A stretch of DNA of 64,000 bases from Candidatus Omnitrophota bacterium (GCA_013177805.1 JABLXU010000051.1:18020-82019); one strand, 5' to 3'. Shown: positions 34,681-43,908, counted from the first letter of the stretch. Numbers and translations: made by a program. The notes: generated by a model from the sequence alone, not told the origin.

Positions 34681-35866
34681 GGTGCTCATTCTGGTCGAGA
34701 ACTTGTCCGTGCCGTTCGATCAACGCGTGTGGCGCGAGGCCACGGCCCTGACCGAAAAAGGGTATCAGGTCCGTGTGATTTGCCCGAAGGGGAAGAAATT
34801 CGATACCGCCGCCCATGAAATTCTCCAGAACGTTTCCATTTACCGCTACAACGCATGGGAAGCGGGGGAAGGATTTTTGGCGTATCTCTTTGAATTCGCC
34901 CAAGCCCTGGTGAAAATGTCTTACTTGAGTGTACGGGTGTTTTTCAAGGAGGGATTCGACGTCATCCAGACCTGCAATCCCCCCGACTTGCTCTTCCTGG
35001 TGGCGTTGCCGTATAAGATTCTGGGGAAAAAACTGATCTTCGACCACCACGATCTTTCCCCCGAGACCTATCTTACCAAGCGGAAAAGCCAGGATTCCAA
35101 CCTGGTCCACAAGGTGTTGCTCTTTTTCGAGCGGATGACCTTCAAGACCGCCGATGTGGTGATCTCGACCAACGAATCGTACAAGGCAATCGCCATGCGG
35201 CGCGGCCAGGTGCCCGCCGAGCGGATCGTGATCGTGCGCAACGGCCCCGATCCCAAGCGGATCAAGGTGGTGCCCGAAAATCCCGCTCTGCGGCGCGGCA
35301 AGCCTTGCCTGATTTATTACATCGGCACCATGGGCAGCCAGGACGGCGTCGATTACCTGCTACGCTCGGCGGCATACTTGCTGCATGACCTGAAGCGCGA
35401 GGATTTCCACCTCATGATCATGGGGGGCGGCACGGAGCTCGAGAATCTGAAAAATTACGCCAAGGAACTGAAAGTGGACACCGTAGTGACCTTCACCGGC
35501 CGGGTGCCCGACGCCGACGTGGTGGAGGCCCTCTCTACCGCCGACATCTGCGTGTGTCCTGACCCCCACACTCCCCTGAACGACATTTCCACAATGAACA
35601 AGACGCTGGAGTACATGGCTGTGGGCAAGCCCATCGTTTCCTACGATCTGAAGGAGACCCGGATTTCGGCGGGCGAGGCATCGTTGTACGCGGTCCCCAA
35701 TGATGAGCAGGATTTTGCCCGGAAAATCGCCCAATTGATGGATTCGCCCGAATTGCGCCGGCATCTCGGTGAGATTGGCCGTCAGCGGATTCAGGAAAGC
35801 CTGTCATGGGACCATTCCAAACAAAAATTGTATGAAGCCTACGCGTTGGCGCTGGGCCAGGCGTAA
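34664..35866 (+). CDS. Glycosyltransferase family 4
   Basis: GT-B enzyme of 400 residues. The best start is a GTG with AAGGAG 6 bases upstream; it overlaps the dehydrogenase stop by 17 bases. The protein starts ESAGKVLILVENLSVPFDQR and has ALPYKILGKKLIFDHHDLSP, DVVISTNESYKAIAMRRG, LIYYIGTMGSQDGVDYLLRS, LMIMGGGTELENLKNYAKEL, VTFTGRVPDADVVEALSTAD and EYMAVGKPIVSYDLKETR. The SVPFDQRVWREA start is typical of GT4 enzymes in exopolysaccharide and capsule loci. Acceptor and donor are unknown; a uronate donor from the adjacent dehydrogenase is plausible. Confidence 0.92.
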   Translation: MESAGKVLILVENLSVPFDQRVWREATALTEKGYQVRVICPKGKKFDTAAHEILQNVSIYRYNAWEAGEGFLAYLFEFAQALVKMSYLSVRVFFKEGFDVIQTCNPPDLLFLVALPYKILGKKLIFDHHDLSPETYLTKRKSQDSNLVHKVLLFFERMTFKTADVVISTNESYKAIAMRRGQVPAERIVIVRNGPDPKRIKVVPENPALRRGKPCLIYYIGTMGSQDGVDYLLRSAAYLLHDLKREDFHLMIMGGGTELENLKNYAKELKVDTVVTFTGRVPDADVVEALSTADICVCPDPHTPLNDISTMNKTLEYMAVGKPIVSYDLKETRISAGEASLYAVPNDEQDFARKIAQLMDSPELRRHLGEIGRQRIQESLSWDHSKQKLYEAYALALGQA

Positions 35867-35911
35867 ACGGTTGAAGAATTATCCTCATTCTCCGGGAAGG
35901 ATCGTGAAGCC

Positions 35912-36403
35912 ATGACGGATACCCGTATGCAAAAGATCGCGGACAATGTGAAGTTGGGTCAAAATGTGAAGATCTACGATTTCGTCAACCTGTACGGGTG
36001 CGAGATTGGTGACAACAGCAAGATCGGCACGTTTGTGGAAATCCAAAAGGGCGCGGTCATCGGCAAGAATTGCAAGATTTCCAGTCACACGTTCATCTGC
36101 GAGGGCGTGACGATCGAGGACAACGTCTTTATCGGCCATAATGTGACCTTCATCAACGACCGCTATCCCCGGTCCACCAATCCGGACGGGCAATTGCAGA
36201 CCGAGGCGGATTGGGTTTGCGAGCCTACCCGGATCAAGCAGGGCGCCTCCATTGGCTCCAGTGCCACCCTTCTCTGCGGGATTACGGTCGGCGAGAACGC
36301 CATTGTGGGCGCAGGCAGCGTGGTGACCAAGGATGTCCCGCCCAACACCGTCGTGGCCGGCAATCCCGCGCGGGTGATGAAAAAGGTGGATTCCTTGCAG
36401 TAA
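35912..36403 (+). CDS. Hexapeptide-repeat acyltransferase (WlbB/WbpD-like)
   Basis: Left-handed beta-helix protein of 163 residues made of hexapeptide repeats such as VKLGQNVKIYDFVNLYGCEI and IGKNCKISSHTFICEGVTIE. The short insertion FINDRYPRSTNPDGQLQTEA and the end VGAGSVVTKDVPPNTVVAGN-PAR are characteristic of acetyltransferases that N-acetylate UDP-3-amino-3-deoxy-glucuronic acid sugars (WlbB/WbpD type) and relatives. The catalytic His is likely the one in IGHNVTF. It fits the uronic acid theme of the cluster: oxidation, amidation, then N-acylation. It lies 45 bases after the glycosyltransferase, with GGAAGG about 10 bases before the ATG. Confidence 0.88.
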   Translation: MTDTRMQKIADNVKLGQNVKIYDFVNLYGCEIGDNSKIGTFVEIQKGAVIGKNCKISSHTFICEGVTIEDNVFIGHNVTFINDRYPRSTNPDGQLQTEADWVCEPTRIKQGASIGSSATLLCGITVGENAIVGAGSVVTKDVPPNTVVAGNPARVMKKVDSLQ

Positions 36404-36426
36404 AATCTTGGAAAGTGAAACGCGGA

Positions 36427-37620
36427 ATGGCAGGTTGGCAACGCCGGATGACAACCATTTATTCCAGATCAAGTATTTATTCCAGTTCAAGGATATCGGG
36501 CCAATCATTTGGATTCGCGTGGACCGGTGATCGATGGGAATGGGTCTCCGGGTGGAGGGAGTGGACCGGCCGGTTGATGCTCGGGTTTATGATTCTGGGA
36601 GCCACCGGATGGCACAGCGCGGGCTGGGGTTCCGGGTCCGAATCCGGACCGCCCGCGCGCCACGCAAAGCCCGTCACCGCCGAAGAATACCGGAACATTA
36701 TCCAACGTTTCGACGGGTACGACGTCATCCTGAAACCCGACCAGCAAGAGCCGGAATGGTGGGCGGGCGCGCCGTCGGTAGTCCGTGACGCGCGGGGTGT
36801 GTTCTGGCTGGCGTGCCGGATGCGCGACGCGGTCTCTCCCCGGGGATTGCGGGGATATGAGATCCGGATTCTACAAAGCGAAGACGGCGTGCGTTTTCAA
36901 ACCGCGCGGCGTATTCCCCGCGAAGCCGTGCCGATTCCCGGATTCGAACGCCCCGCGTTGGTGATTGATCCCCGGTCGGGAAAATTCAAACTGTATGCCT
37001 GTGGTCCGTGGCAAGGCGGCGCCTGGTCGATCATCAAGTTCGATGACGTGGAGGATCCGGCCCGGATCGATCCCGCCTCCGCCCGCGTGGTCATGGCCCC
37101 GTACGACAAATCCTTTCCTCGCGACACGCCACCCGAGGGATACAAAGATCCATTCATTTTCCACGCGGAAGGCCGCTATCACGCTTACCTGATCGGCCAA
37201 TTGCGCGGGACGGAGCGGATTTACCATTTTATCAGCGAGGATGGAGATCAATGGCAATCCGCGGGCCGGCCGTATGAACCCATCATGGACCTCACGGGCT
37301 GGCACAATTTCTTCGTGCGTCCGGCGTGTGTGGTTCCCCTGGGGATCGGCTATTTGTTCCTCTATGAGGGATCGAACGTTGAATGGCGCGATCCGGTGTA
37401 CAACATCGGCACCGGGCTGGGCTTCACGTTCGACTTGCATCAGATCCAGGATTTGACTCGGGACGCGCCGTTGCTTCTCAGCACGACCCCCGGCCATTTC
37501 TACACCTTCCGGTATTCGCACTGGATGAAGGTGGACCGGGAACTCTGGGTGTACGCGGAAGTGGCCAATCCCGATGACACCCACGAGATCCGGCTGTACC
37601 GGGTGGCCATGGACCGGTGA
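36427..37620 (+). CDS. Glycosidase-like five-bladed beta-propeller protein
   Basis: Protein of up to 397 residues. After an N-terminal hydrophobic stretch (LMLGFMILGATGWHSAGWG) that may be a signal or anchor, it has repeated propeller units seen in GH43/GH32/GH130-type folds: EWWAGAPSVVRDARGVFWLA, FERPALVIDPRSGKFKLYAC, YKDPFIFHAEGRYHAYLIGQ, FVRPACVVPLGIGYLFLYEG and TFRYSHWMKVDRELWVYAEV. The DPF and WWAGAP units supply acidic residues, but no family was firmly assigned. The start is uncertain: ATG codons at 36427, 36448 and 36577 are possible, and a near-perfect 18-bp duplication at 36457-36492 lies at the beginning. It is the last gene of the polysaccharide cluster and could trim or remodel the polymer outside the cytoplasm. 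Confidence 0.75.
   Translation: MAGWQRRMTTIYSRSSIYSSSRISGQSFGFAWTGDRWEWVSGWREWTGRLMLGFMILGATGWHSAGWGSGSESGPPARHAKPVTAEEYRNIIQRFDGYDVILKPDQQEPEWWAGAPSVVRDARGVFWLACRMRDAVSPRGLRGYEIRILQSEDGVRFQTARRIPREAVPIPGFERPALVIDPRSGKFKLYACGPWQGGAWSIIKFDDVEDPARIDPASARVVMAPYDKSFPRDTPPEGYKDPFIFHAEGRYHAYLIGQLRGTERIYHFISEDGDQWQSAGRPYEPIMDLTGWHNFFVRPACVVPLGIGYLFLYEGSNVEWRDPVYNIGTGLGFTFDLHQIQDLTRDAPLLLSTTPGHFYTFRYSHWMKVDRELWVYAEVANPDDTHEIRLYRVAMDR
36457..36492 (+). repeat. 18-bp tandem duplication (16 of 18 identical)
   Basis: ATTTATTCCAGATCAAGT is followed directly by ATTTATTCCAGTTCAAGG. It would encode a repeated IYSxSS and lies in the uncertain N-terminal part of the propeller gene. Confidence 0.7.
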
Positions 37621-37815
37621 TTTCTGGGTGATCTCCCGGTGAAATTATGGCGGGTGCGGACCGGGGTGTCCGTCTCTAATCGCTGCCAATTCCTCCCCCC
37701 ACCATATTCTTGACGTCTTCCATTGCCCTATGCAATGATGCTTTCGTTACGCCGGATAACTCTGTGTTCTTTAGGTGAATCCAGCGGAGACAGATTCCAT
37801 CCCACAAGGCGGGCT

Positions 37816-39066
37816 ATGAACATGTCGACCGGACATCATCCCACTCAGCCAGGCAAATCAATCAACCGCCGCGCGTTCCTCGCGGGCGCGTCCGCGATAT
37901 CCTTCCAGGTCATGAGTTCCCGCGCCGTGAAGAGTTACGCGGCCAATGCCAAAATCAAGTTGGGCTTGATCGGCTGCGGCGGCCGGGGAGTATGGATTTC
38001 GAGACTTTTCCAGAAGCACGGCGGGTATGAAATCACCGCGGCGGCCGATTATTTCGACGACCGCGTTTCCAACTATGGCGATCTGTTCGACATCCCTACG
38101 GCCAACCGGTTCACCGGCCTCTCGGGATACAAGCGGCTGCTAGAGAAAAAATTGGTTGACGCCATCGCCATCGAGACACCGCCTTATTTTCATCCGGCTC
38201 AGGCGGCGGCCGGCGTAGAGGCGGGAGTGCATGTGTATGTCGCCAAGCCCATCGCCGTGGATGTCCCCGGATGTTTCTCCATCGAGGAAAGCGGCAAGCG
38301 GGCCACGGCCCAGAACCTCTGTTTCCTGGTGGATTTTCAAACCCGCGCCAATCCGTTGTACCAGGAAGCGCTGAAGCGCGTGCGCGAGGGGGCCCTGGGC
38401 GAGTTCGCCTTCGGCGAGTCCACGTATCACGCGGGCAATCCCTGGGCCGATCAGGTCCAGTACATGAAGGCCGATCCGAAGAATCCCGCCAACCGGCTGC
38501 GGGCGTGGGGACTGGACAAGAATCTTTCGGGCGACATCATCACCGAGCAGAACATCCACACGCTCGACGTGGCCAGCTGGATCATGGATCAGCCGCCCTT
38601 GCAGGCGTTCGGATCTTGCGGCCACAAGGTGCGGGATGACGGCGGCGATTGCCATGATTCGTTCCTGTGTGTCTTTCAGTATCCCAACGACGTCGGCATT
38701 TCGTTCAGCTCGCGCCAGTTCGAGGGCTATGAATCGCCTGGCGGGATCAAGAACCGCATGTACGGTTCCAAGGGAGTGATCGAAACCGAGTACGGCGGCG
38801 ACGTGCGGATCCGCGGGGAGAATCCCTACGCGGGCGGGAACACGGGGAATATCTTCACGGATGGGGTTATTACCAATATCGCCACGTTCCACCAGAGCCT
38901 GTTGGAGGGAGACTATGCGAATCCCACGGTTGCGCCGAGTGTGCGCAGCAACCTAGTGACGATTCTGGGCCGGACCGCCGCCTACCGAAACGATGCCGTC
39001 CGCTGGGATAATCTTCTGAAGGACACCAGCCGGGTGGAGCCGAATTTCCAGGGATTGAAGGATTGA
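37816..39066 (+). CDS. Tat-exported Gfo/Idh/MocA family oxidoreductase, copy 1
   Basis: NAD(P)-dependent sugar oxidoreductase family, 416 residues. The N-terminus has a twin-arginine signal (SINRRAFLAGASAISFQVMS), so the folded, cofactor-loaded enzyme is expected to be exported. The Rossmann domain follows: KIKLGLIGCGGRGVWISRLF, then ITAAADYFDD, and the EKP-like segment reads HVYVAKPIAVDVPGC. The C-terminal sheet domain has GNPWADQVQYMKADPKNPAN and ITEQNIHTLDVASWIMDQPP, with the His typical of the catalytic pair. Exported Gfo/Idh/MocA proteins are numerous in polysaccharide-degrading bacteria; substrates are mostly unknown. A second Met two codons later is possible. Two further Tat-signal members lie at about 56.2 and 59.5 kb. 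Confidence 0.92.
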   Translation: MNMSTGHHPTQPGKSINRRAFLAGASAISFQVMSSRAVKSYAANAKIKLGLIGCGGRGVWISRLFQKHGGYEITAAADYFDDRVSNYGDLFDIPTANRFTGLSGYKRLLEKKLVDAIAIETPPYFHPAQAAAGVEAGVHVYVAKPIAVDVPGCFSIEESGKRATAQNLCFLVDFQTRANPLYQEALKRVREGALGEFAFGESTYHAGNPWADQVQYMKADPKNPANRLRAWGLDKNLSGDIITEQNIHTLDVASWIMDQPPLQAFGSCGHKVRDDGGDCHDSFLCVFQYPNDVGISFSSRQFEGYESPGGIKNRMYGSKGVIETEYGGDVRIRGENPYAGGNTGNIFTDGVITNIATFHQSLLEGDYANPTVAPSVRSNLVTILGRTAAYRNDAVRWDNLLKDTSRVEPNFQGLKD

Positions 39067-39258
39067 GCCGGGGGGGTATTTTTTTCCCAAATCAAGTCCG
39101 TCCGGCTTGAATTGGAGGGTGTAAATCAATCCTGTGGATGTGAGATTGAAGTGGCTCTTTCTGATCAAGAATAACTTCTTTATGGGTTGCAGGCTGTGCC
39201 GCTTCCCGTTCCAACGCCGGCTTATCTCTTCAAACCGGCTGAGCTTTGTGAATCCCAT

Positions 39259-42243
39259 TCATCCTTTCGGCATCACGACCAGCGTTTGATTCGTCTCCGG
39301 CGCGGTATCGGGATAATACAACACCGTGCCGCCCGCCGTCCGGACCCGGATGTAATACTCGACGAAATCCCTCCGCGACGCGTCGTTCGGCAAGTCCACG
39401 AGATACACGCCTTGTCCCATGTGTGTGAGCTGGATTGGCGAAAATTCTCCGATTCCCATCTCCCGCCAAAACAAGGCCGCCTCGCGGGGCTTGCGGGAGT
39501 CCAGCACGATCACCTTCAATGTCAGGCGCTCGCCGGCTTCGATCGAAGAGCGCACCGTGGGCACAATGAGCCGTGCGGGGCCTTTATAGCCCTTGGGGAG
39601 GCGGGCGTTTTCCGGGAGAGCTTCTCCCATTACGGCCTCGATCTCTTGGGCGGTGTTGTCCAGCAGGAGGGGGAAGATGTGCTGTTCGAGATTCATCACG
39701 GTACCCATCTCGCCCGTGTTGCTGACAGTAGCCAGCAACGCGGTGTATGCTTCGCGCACGGTTTGGATCAGTTGCAACCGGATTGGCAACAATTCCCGCC
39801 GCGCGAGCGCCTGGCGCTTGGTCGCAACCGGCTCGTTTTTGGCTTTCTGGATGGCCTGGTTCAAGGCCGCCCATTCGCAATTCCCTTTTGCGATGGAGCG
39901 CAGAAAACGGAATTGGTTCAGCCAATAATCGAAACGCGCCCGGTTGCCTTGGCCCTGGATTTTCCCGCGCAGGCTTTCCAGTTTTCCGACGAATTCGTAT
40001 TCCCGTTGGACCGTCTCCCAAGGGCGTGGATCCGGTTTGATTCCTCCAGGCCCGTCCACCCAATCGGAGGGCCGGGGCAGATTGCCGTCCAGCGCGGTGA
40101 AGATGGCCGCGATTTCGCGGGCGGCGGCCGGGCCGAATTGGCTCCGCGCCCAATCCTGGTAGAAATCCCCGGCGGGCAGGTGGCGTGGTTTAGGTTTGGA
40201 AGCCGGCCAATCGGCTTGGTAATCCTTATAGGCTTCCCCGCCGCAGTTGATCTTCTTGGTGAATGAATCCGATTGAATTACCAAGGCGGCAATGCTGGGA
40301 TTATGGATCATCGGTGAAAACTCGATATCCAGCCGTCCGTCATCGACGGAAATGTCCATAAAAGTGTAATCGAGCGCCGTGTTGGCTCCCGCCGCGGTAG
40401 TGATATCCAGTTTTTCCAGTACGCTTTTTCCTTCGATGGCCACGGCAAACAGGGAAGATTCTTGCGCGCAGAATTGCAGTGTGACGGTGTACTTTCCCTT
40501 GGGAACGGCGATGTGGTAGGAGCGCACCGCGCTGCGGACGGTGCGGTACAGTTCATCATCCTCAGTCTTCGCGATTTCCGCCGTGGGATTCGCGATCCAT
40601 TGCCCTCCCACCACGCCTTCGGTTTCCGGGATGAGGGAGAGATCGGTGGCCGGGTCGTACCAATCCTGCTGGTCCCAGGCGGCCCAGGCCAAAGCGGAGA
40701 CGTTCGGCCCCAGGATGCGGGTGCGCCAATGGATGCCCATCAGGCCTGTGCAGCCGTAGGCCTTGGCGTCCACCGCGTCGGCGCGCATGCGTCCCACCCA
40801 CAGTTGCGGCTGCAGCAGGGCGGGGTCGTCTTCCAGCCAGGGGATGGCCCACGCGGGGCGGTTCTTCAGACGGGCGAAATCGGGCTGCAGCGGGGCCTTG
40901 CCTACCTCGCGGTTGATGCAGCTTATGGGCATCTCCGGCGGCAGGATCCGGTGAAACAACGCGCGGTCGGTTTGCGGGCCCAGCACCCAGCCGCAGGTCG
41001 CCAGCGTGAAGGGCGCCTGGACCTTCTTGGCCGCGTCCACCGCCGCCGACAGGTCGGATTGCGTGGCGTTGATTTCCTCCGCGCCCGCGCCTTCCCAGAT
41101 CCATCCTTCCGGCGTCCACAACCAGTAATAATCAACGGGATAGGCCCTCATGATGCGCTGGAACATGCCCTCGTAGAGTTCCCGTGTCACCTCTGGGCTG
41201 GCCGGATTTTTCCCGAAGGACTGCAACCGCTCCTTCACGCGCGCGGGCACGATCAGCGGCGTTTCTGTTCCCACGCAAGTCTTGATGCCCAATCCCTGCG
41301 CGAAGACGAACGCCTCCCGCAGCATCGCGGCAGTCCGGTTGAAGACGGCGTCGCATTCGTCCTCCTCCACCGGCGCGGGGATCGAGCCTCCCATGACCTC
41401 GGGGCCGTATACGTTGTCATGGAACAACAAATCCGCGCCGAGTGCGTATTCACTGATCAACTTGGGTAAGTATCCCCAATTGCCCCGCCGGGTGTTCATG
41501 TAAGAGGATGGATAACTGAAACTCACCTGCCCGGTCTCGTCGAAATCACCCGGCGATCCGATCCACACCGTCGGCTCGGCGTTGGGGCGCTCTTCCGGAT
41601 AGGTATGGAGGCCGAAGAAGTTCATGCGCAGCTTGGGCAACTGGCCAAGGATGGCCTTGTAATCGTCCAGGTTCCACCAGTCCGGCCCCTCCGGAAAATC
41701 ATGAAACGGCTGGATGCCGCGCAGTTCAAACAGCGGGCGGCCGGTTTCATTCAATGCGGGAACCTGCAGGGGGATCCGCTCATCCGGAATGACGTCGCCA
41801 TGCAGGTAGAACCGCACGCCCAGGTGTTCCGCCAGCCGGTACGCGCCGTACAGAGTCCCCGGCCCGTCCCCGCCAATGACGTACAGCATGCGGCCTTGAT
41901 CCGTATGCTCCCAGCGCAGCAGAAACTCCTGCGGTTTCAGATCGGCGATCTCCCGGGCGGCCGCGGGATCGTTCCGTACTTCGAAGCGATCCTTTAAGCC
42001 CACGTAAATCGCGCCGGTCAGGGAGTCGGTCAGGGCATCTCCCGTCACAATGGGAACCCGTTCTCCCGTCCGCAGATAGAGGTATCGATGGATTTCCCGG
42101 GCCGCCAGGAGTTCCAACCGCGACGCGCCGGGAGGCACGCCGATCACTACTCCCTGAGGAGATTCGGGCGCGGCATTCCCGAAGACGCCCGCGTTAGCCA
42201 ATCCCCAGATCAACATACAAAACCAAGCCGCACGATAGAACAT
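39259..42243 (-). CDS. Secreted glycosidase-like protein with GH20b-type N-domain and malectin-like domain
   Basis: Protein of 994 residues with a signal peptide (AAWFCMLIWGLANAGVFG). Residues 30-165 look like the alpha/beta N-terminal domain of hexosaminidases and alpha-glucuronidases (GVVIGVPPGASRLELLAARE, GPGTLYGAYRLAEHLGVRFY). A TIM-barrel-like region follows (to about 560) with YYWLWTPEGWIWEGAGAEEI, ACMGIH-like GCTGLMGIHWRTRILGPN and acidic residues that could be catalytic. Residues 600-700 form a malectin-like carbohydrate-binding domain (KYTVTLQFCAQESSLFAVAI, LDIEFSPMIHNPSIAALVIQ). The rest is a helical and beta-sandwich tail. Exact GH family is not certain; GH20-, GH67- or GH115-related scaffolds are candidates. 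It ends convergent to the Gfo/Idh gene; the sugar transporter gene is 36 bases upstream on the same strand boundary. Confidence 0.78.
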   Translation of the reverse strand: MFYRAAWFCMLIWGLANAGVFGNAAPESPQGVVIGVPPGASRLELLAAREIHRYLYLRTGERVPIVTGDALTDSLTGAIYVGLKDRFEVRNDPAAAREIADLKPQEFLLRWEHTDQGRMLYVIGGDGPGTLYGAYRLAEHLGVRFYLHGDVIPDERIPLQVPALNETGRPLFELRGIQPFHDFPEGPDWWNLDDYKAILGQLPKLRMNFFGLHTYPEERPNAEPTVWIGSPGDFDETGQVSFSYPSSYMNTRRGNWGYLPKLISEYALGADLLFHDNVYGPEVMGGSIPAPVEEDECDAVFNRTAAMLREAFVFAQGLGIKTCVGTETPLIVPARVKERLQSFGKNPASPEVTRELYEGMFQRIMRAYPVDYYWLWTPEGWIWEGAGAEEINATQSDLSAAVDAAKKVQAPFTLATCGWVLGPQTDRALFHRILPPEMPISCINREVGKAPLQPDFARLKNRPAWAIPWLEDDPALLQPQLWVGRMRADAVDAKAYGCTGLMGIHWRTRILGPNVSALAWAAWDQQDWYDPATDLSLIPETEGVVGGQWIANPTAEIAKTEDDELYRTVRSAVRSYHIAVPKGKYTVTLQFCAQESSLFAVAIEGKSVLEKLDITTAAGANTALDYTFMDISVDDGRLDIEFSPMIHNPSIAALVIQSDSFTKKINCGGEAYKDYQADWPASKPKPRHLPAGDFYQDWARSQFGPAAAREIAAIFTALDGNLPRPSDWVDGPGGIKPDPRPWETVQREYEFVGKLESLRGKIQGQGNRARFDYWLNQFRFLRSIAKGNCEWAALNQAIQKAKNEPVATKRQALARRELLPIRLQLIQTVREAYTALLATVSNTGEMGTVMNLEQHIFPLLLDNTAQEIEAVMGEALPENARLPKGYKGPARLIVPTVRSSIEAGERLTLKVIVLDSRKPREAALFWREMGIGEFSPIQLTHMGQGVYLVDLPNDASRRDFVEYYIRVRTAGGTVLYYPDTAPETNQTLVVMPKG

Positions 42244-42278
42244 GGTGATTCCTCCCTTTTACAATATCCATGTATAGT

Positions 42279-43661
42279 TCATGCCATTTTCTTTGCCATC
42301 CATTTCCGCTCGATTTCCTCCAGAGTTTTGCCTTTGGTTTCGGGAACGAAGACGGCCACGAAGAGGAAGGCCACGGCGCACATGGCGGCGTAAATGAAAA
42401 ACACTGAGCCATGCAGCGTTTCCAGCATAAGCGGGAAAAACTGCGACACGGCGAAGCAGGAAATCCAAAGGCATACGGTGGCGATGGACATGGCGCGGCC
42501 GCGTACCCGGGTGGGGAATATTTCCGAGATCACCACCCAGACCACCGGCCCCATGGCCACGGCGAATGAAGCCACGTACGCGAGCATGAACAGCAGGACC
42601 CACGGCCCTTCGAACCGTTCCAAGACGAAGAAATAACCGAGCAACACCAACGAGAGGCCCATGCCCGCCGAGGCGATCAGCAACAGCGGCTTGCGCCCCA
42701 AGCGGTCCACAATCGCGAAAGCCACCAGGGTAAAGAGCAGGTTTACGAAGCCTACGATCACAGTGTCGTTGATGGCCTTGGTACTAACCATGCCCGTGGT
42801 TTTAAAGATTTCGGGCGCGTAGTACAACACCACGTTGATGCCGGTGACTTGCTGCAATATGGCCAGGCAAATTCCCACCAAGAGTGCCACGCGCAATCCT
42901 GGCTGTAACAATTGCCGCAGAGAACCGCTTTCCTGGGCGATGGTTTTTTTGATATCTTCCAGCTCCTCCTCCGCGGATACCGCGCCCCGGATCCGGGTGA
43001 GAACCGCCAGCGCGCGTTCTTCGTTTCCTTGTTTGGTCAGCCAGCGCGGGCTTTCGGGGACCCGGAAGAGCAAGAAGAAGAACAACAAGGCGGGCAGGGC
43101 TTCCGAGCCGAACATCCAGCGCCAGCCCCAGGCTACGTTCCAACTTTCGTCGCCCATGCCGGCGACCAAGGCATTCACGAAATAGACCACCAACATGCCC
43201 AGCACGATGGTGAACTGGTTGATGGAAACCAGGCGTCCCCGGATGGCGGCGGGGGCCACTTCGGCAATGTACAATGGAGAAAGCATTGCCGCGATGCCCA
43301 CCCCGATCCCGCCGAGGATTCGAAACAGGATAAATTCCAACAGAGTGCGGGGAAGGGCTGTGCCGATGGCGGATACCAGAAACAGGACCGCCGAAAGCAA
43401 GAGGGCGGTCTTGCGGCCGAGGCGGTCGCTGATCACTCCCGCTGTGGCGGCTCCGATGATACACCCCACCAGCGCGGAGGAGGCGGCCCACCCTTTCCAC
43501 ACCGCTCCCAGATCGAACCGTGTGGCGAGAAATCCGATCGCTCCGGAAATCACCGCCGTGTCATACCCGAATAACAAACCTCCCAGCGCCGCCACGGCCG
43601 CCAACTGGTACACATACGCCCGGCTGCCTCCCCCGTTCGACCCTCGTTTTTCGTATTCCAC
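42279..43661 (-). CDS. Sugar porter family MFS transporter (XylE/GLUT-like)
   Basis: Twelve-helix proton:sugar symporter, about 460 residues. All sugar-porter motifs are visible: AALGGLLFGYDTAVISGAIG at the start, DRLGRKTALLLSA between helices 2 and 3, PESPRWLTKQGNE after helix 6, QQVTGINVVLYYAPEIF in helix 7, DRLGRKPLLLIAS between 8 and 9, and VPETKGKTLEEIERKWM at the end. It imports a hexose or pentose; the downstream secreted glycosidase in the same orientation suggests an oligosaccharide breakdown product. There is no ATG near the start; a GTG with GAGG 9 bases upstream was chosen. Another GTG at 43748 would add 29 residues of low-complexity sequence. Confidence 0.92.
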   Translation of the reverse strand: MEYEKRGSNGGGSRAYVYQLAAVAALGGLLFGYDTAVISGAIGFLATRFDLGAVWKGWAASSALVGCIIGAATAGVISDRLGRKTALLLSAVLFLVSAIGTALPRTLLEFILFRILGGIGVGIAAMLSPLYIAEVAPAAIRGRLVSINQFTIVLGMLVVYFVNALVAGMGDESWNVAWGWRWMFGSEALPALLFFFLLFRVPESPRWLTKQGNEERALAVLTRIRGAVSAEEELEDIKKTIAQESGSLRQLLQPGLRVALLVGICLAILQQVTGINVVLYYAPEIFKTTGMVSTKAINDTVIVGFVNLLFTLVAFAIVDRLGRKPLLLIASAGMGLSLVLLGYFFVLERFEGPWVLLFMLAYVASFAVAMGPVVWVVISEIFPTRVRGRAMSIATVCLWISCFAVSQFFPLMLETLHGSVFFIYAAMCAVAFLFVAVFVPETKGKTLEEIERKWMAKKMA

Positions 43662-43880
43662 CGCATCGTACCTCGCATGCCATCCCTGGTTGAATGATCC
43701 TTGCGGTCCCGCCCCGGCCGCGTCCGGTTCTCCACCGGCCCGGTACACGCCCGGTCCCGGATTGCCTTATTGCATCACAGCGGGATACAAAACGGTAGTG
43801 TGGAATGGTGTTGGAAGTTAATTCGGAGGAATCCCGCCATTACGCGAGTTGCCTGATTCCTTGCCGGATTTTGATCATTC

Positions 43881-43908
43881 GTGGTACGATACGAGTGGTA
43901 CGATACGA
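43881..43908 (+). repeat. Perfect 14-bp tandem duplication
   Basis: Two adjacent identical copies of GTGGTACGATACGA lie about 60 bases before the DUF3754 gene, in its probable promoter region. Confidence 0.7.

Noticed and set aside
39067..39258. TCAAG/CTTGA inverted repeat as a terminator between the convergent genes
   Set aside because: The stem is only five base pairs with a bulge and has no T run after it.
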